Origin: Clostridiales bacterium UBA5446
Lineage (GTDB): Bacteria; Bacillota; Clostridia; Oscillospirales; Oscillospiraceae
NCBI GenBank assembly: GCA_002427465.1
Contig: DIRC01000010.1
Coordinates: 37,720 to 59,536, forward strand
Direction of reading: 5' to 3'
DNA: 21,817 nucleotides
Positions within the stretch are counted from its first letter, which is position 1; the number at the start of each line of letters is the position of its first letter. This document shows positions 21,803 to 21,817 of this stretch, one piece after another. The notes under the pieces are model-generated. The model worked only from the letters and a program-made list of their open reading frames with translations. It ran no database searches and had not been told where the DNA came from. The position numbers were made by a program, and so were the translations under genes.

Positions 21803-21817
21803 TAGGAGTATTTGCAG

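Noticed and set aside
19954..21817. Second copy of the tmRNA 3' end (attachment repeat)
   Set aside because: I looked for CTCGGCTCC and TTCAATTCCCC again on the right side and found none in the window, so an att pair cannot be claimed.
1..21817. CRISPR arrays, rRNA, tRNA genes, insertion sequences
   Set aside because: No spaced repeats, rRNA segments, ordinary tRNA cloverleafs or transposase genes were seen; the only tRNA-like structure belongs to tmRNA.

Overview
The window is chromosomal DNA from an endospore-forming Firmicute, most likely a fairly GC-rich anaerobic member of the Clostridia (an Oscillospirales-type organism would fit). This is inferred from gene families and gene order, not from a database search. 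The basis is the conserved run yqfC-yqfD-phoH-ybeY-era-yqzL-recO-mutS2, a divergent ylbJ-type sporulation membrane gene, a walRKHIJ-type two-component cluster, and smpB next to ssrA (tmRNA).

Region 1 (1-6242, minus strand) reads yqfC, yqfD, phoH, ybeY, a RarD/EamA-type transporter, era, a YqzL-like small gene, recO and the start of mutS2. Genes are tightly packed and several stop/start codons overlap. It combines two sporulation proteins, ribosome and rRNA maturation (YbeY, Era, PhoH) and recombination (RecO, MutS2). Compared with Bacillus, pgpH, dgkA and cdd are absent from this run and a transporter sits between ybeY and era. The ylbJ-like gene (6326-7306) is divergent from yqfC and overlaps tail-to-tail with the next operon.

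Region 2 (7303-18081, minus strand) is one long co-directional run: a NUDIX hydrolase, walR, walK, yycH, yycI, murA, walJ, rlmH, a DUF2007-like small gene, a phosphohexomutase, and a pair of half-size chromate-transporter-family genes. The theme is envelope homeostasis: the WalRK system with its membrane regulators, the first committed step of peptidoglycan synthesis (MurA), and a sugar-phosphate mutase feeding envelope precursors. murA has its own candidate promoter and a long leader that can fold.

Region 3 (18082-19990) is a divergent promoter region, then on the plus strand an unrecognised 81-residue protein, smpB, a cyclophilin, and ssrA. SmpB and tmRNA work together in ribosome rescue. 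ssrA has no visible promoter of its own.

Region 4 (19991-21817) begins just after the tmRNA 3' end. It looks more AT-rich, gene-poor and unlike the rest: tandem repeats, a strong hairpin, a lipoprotein gene with its own promoter and terminator, a fragment resembling the DNA-binding tail of phage proteins, and a small membrane ORF interrupted by an amber codon. tmRNA 3' ends are common integration sites, so this is plausibly the edge of an integrated or decaying element. The other attachment site is not in the window. Nothing here is clearly a new system; the best leads are the murA leader, the tmRNA junction and the small unknown gene beside smpB.
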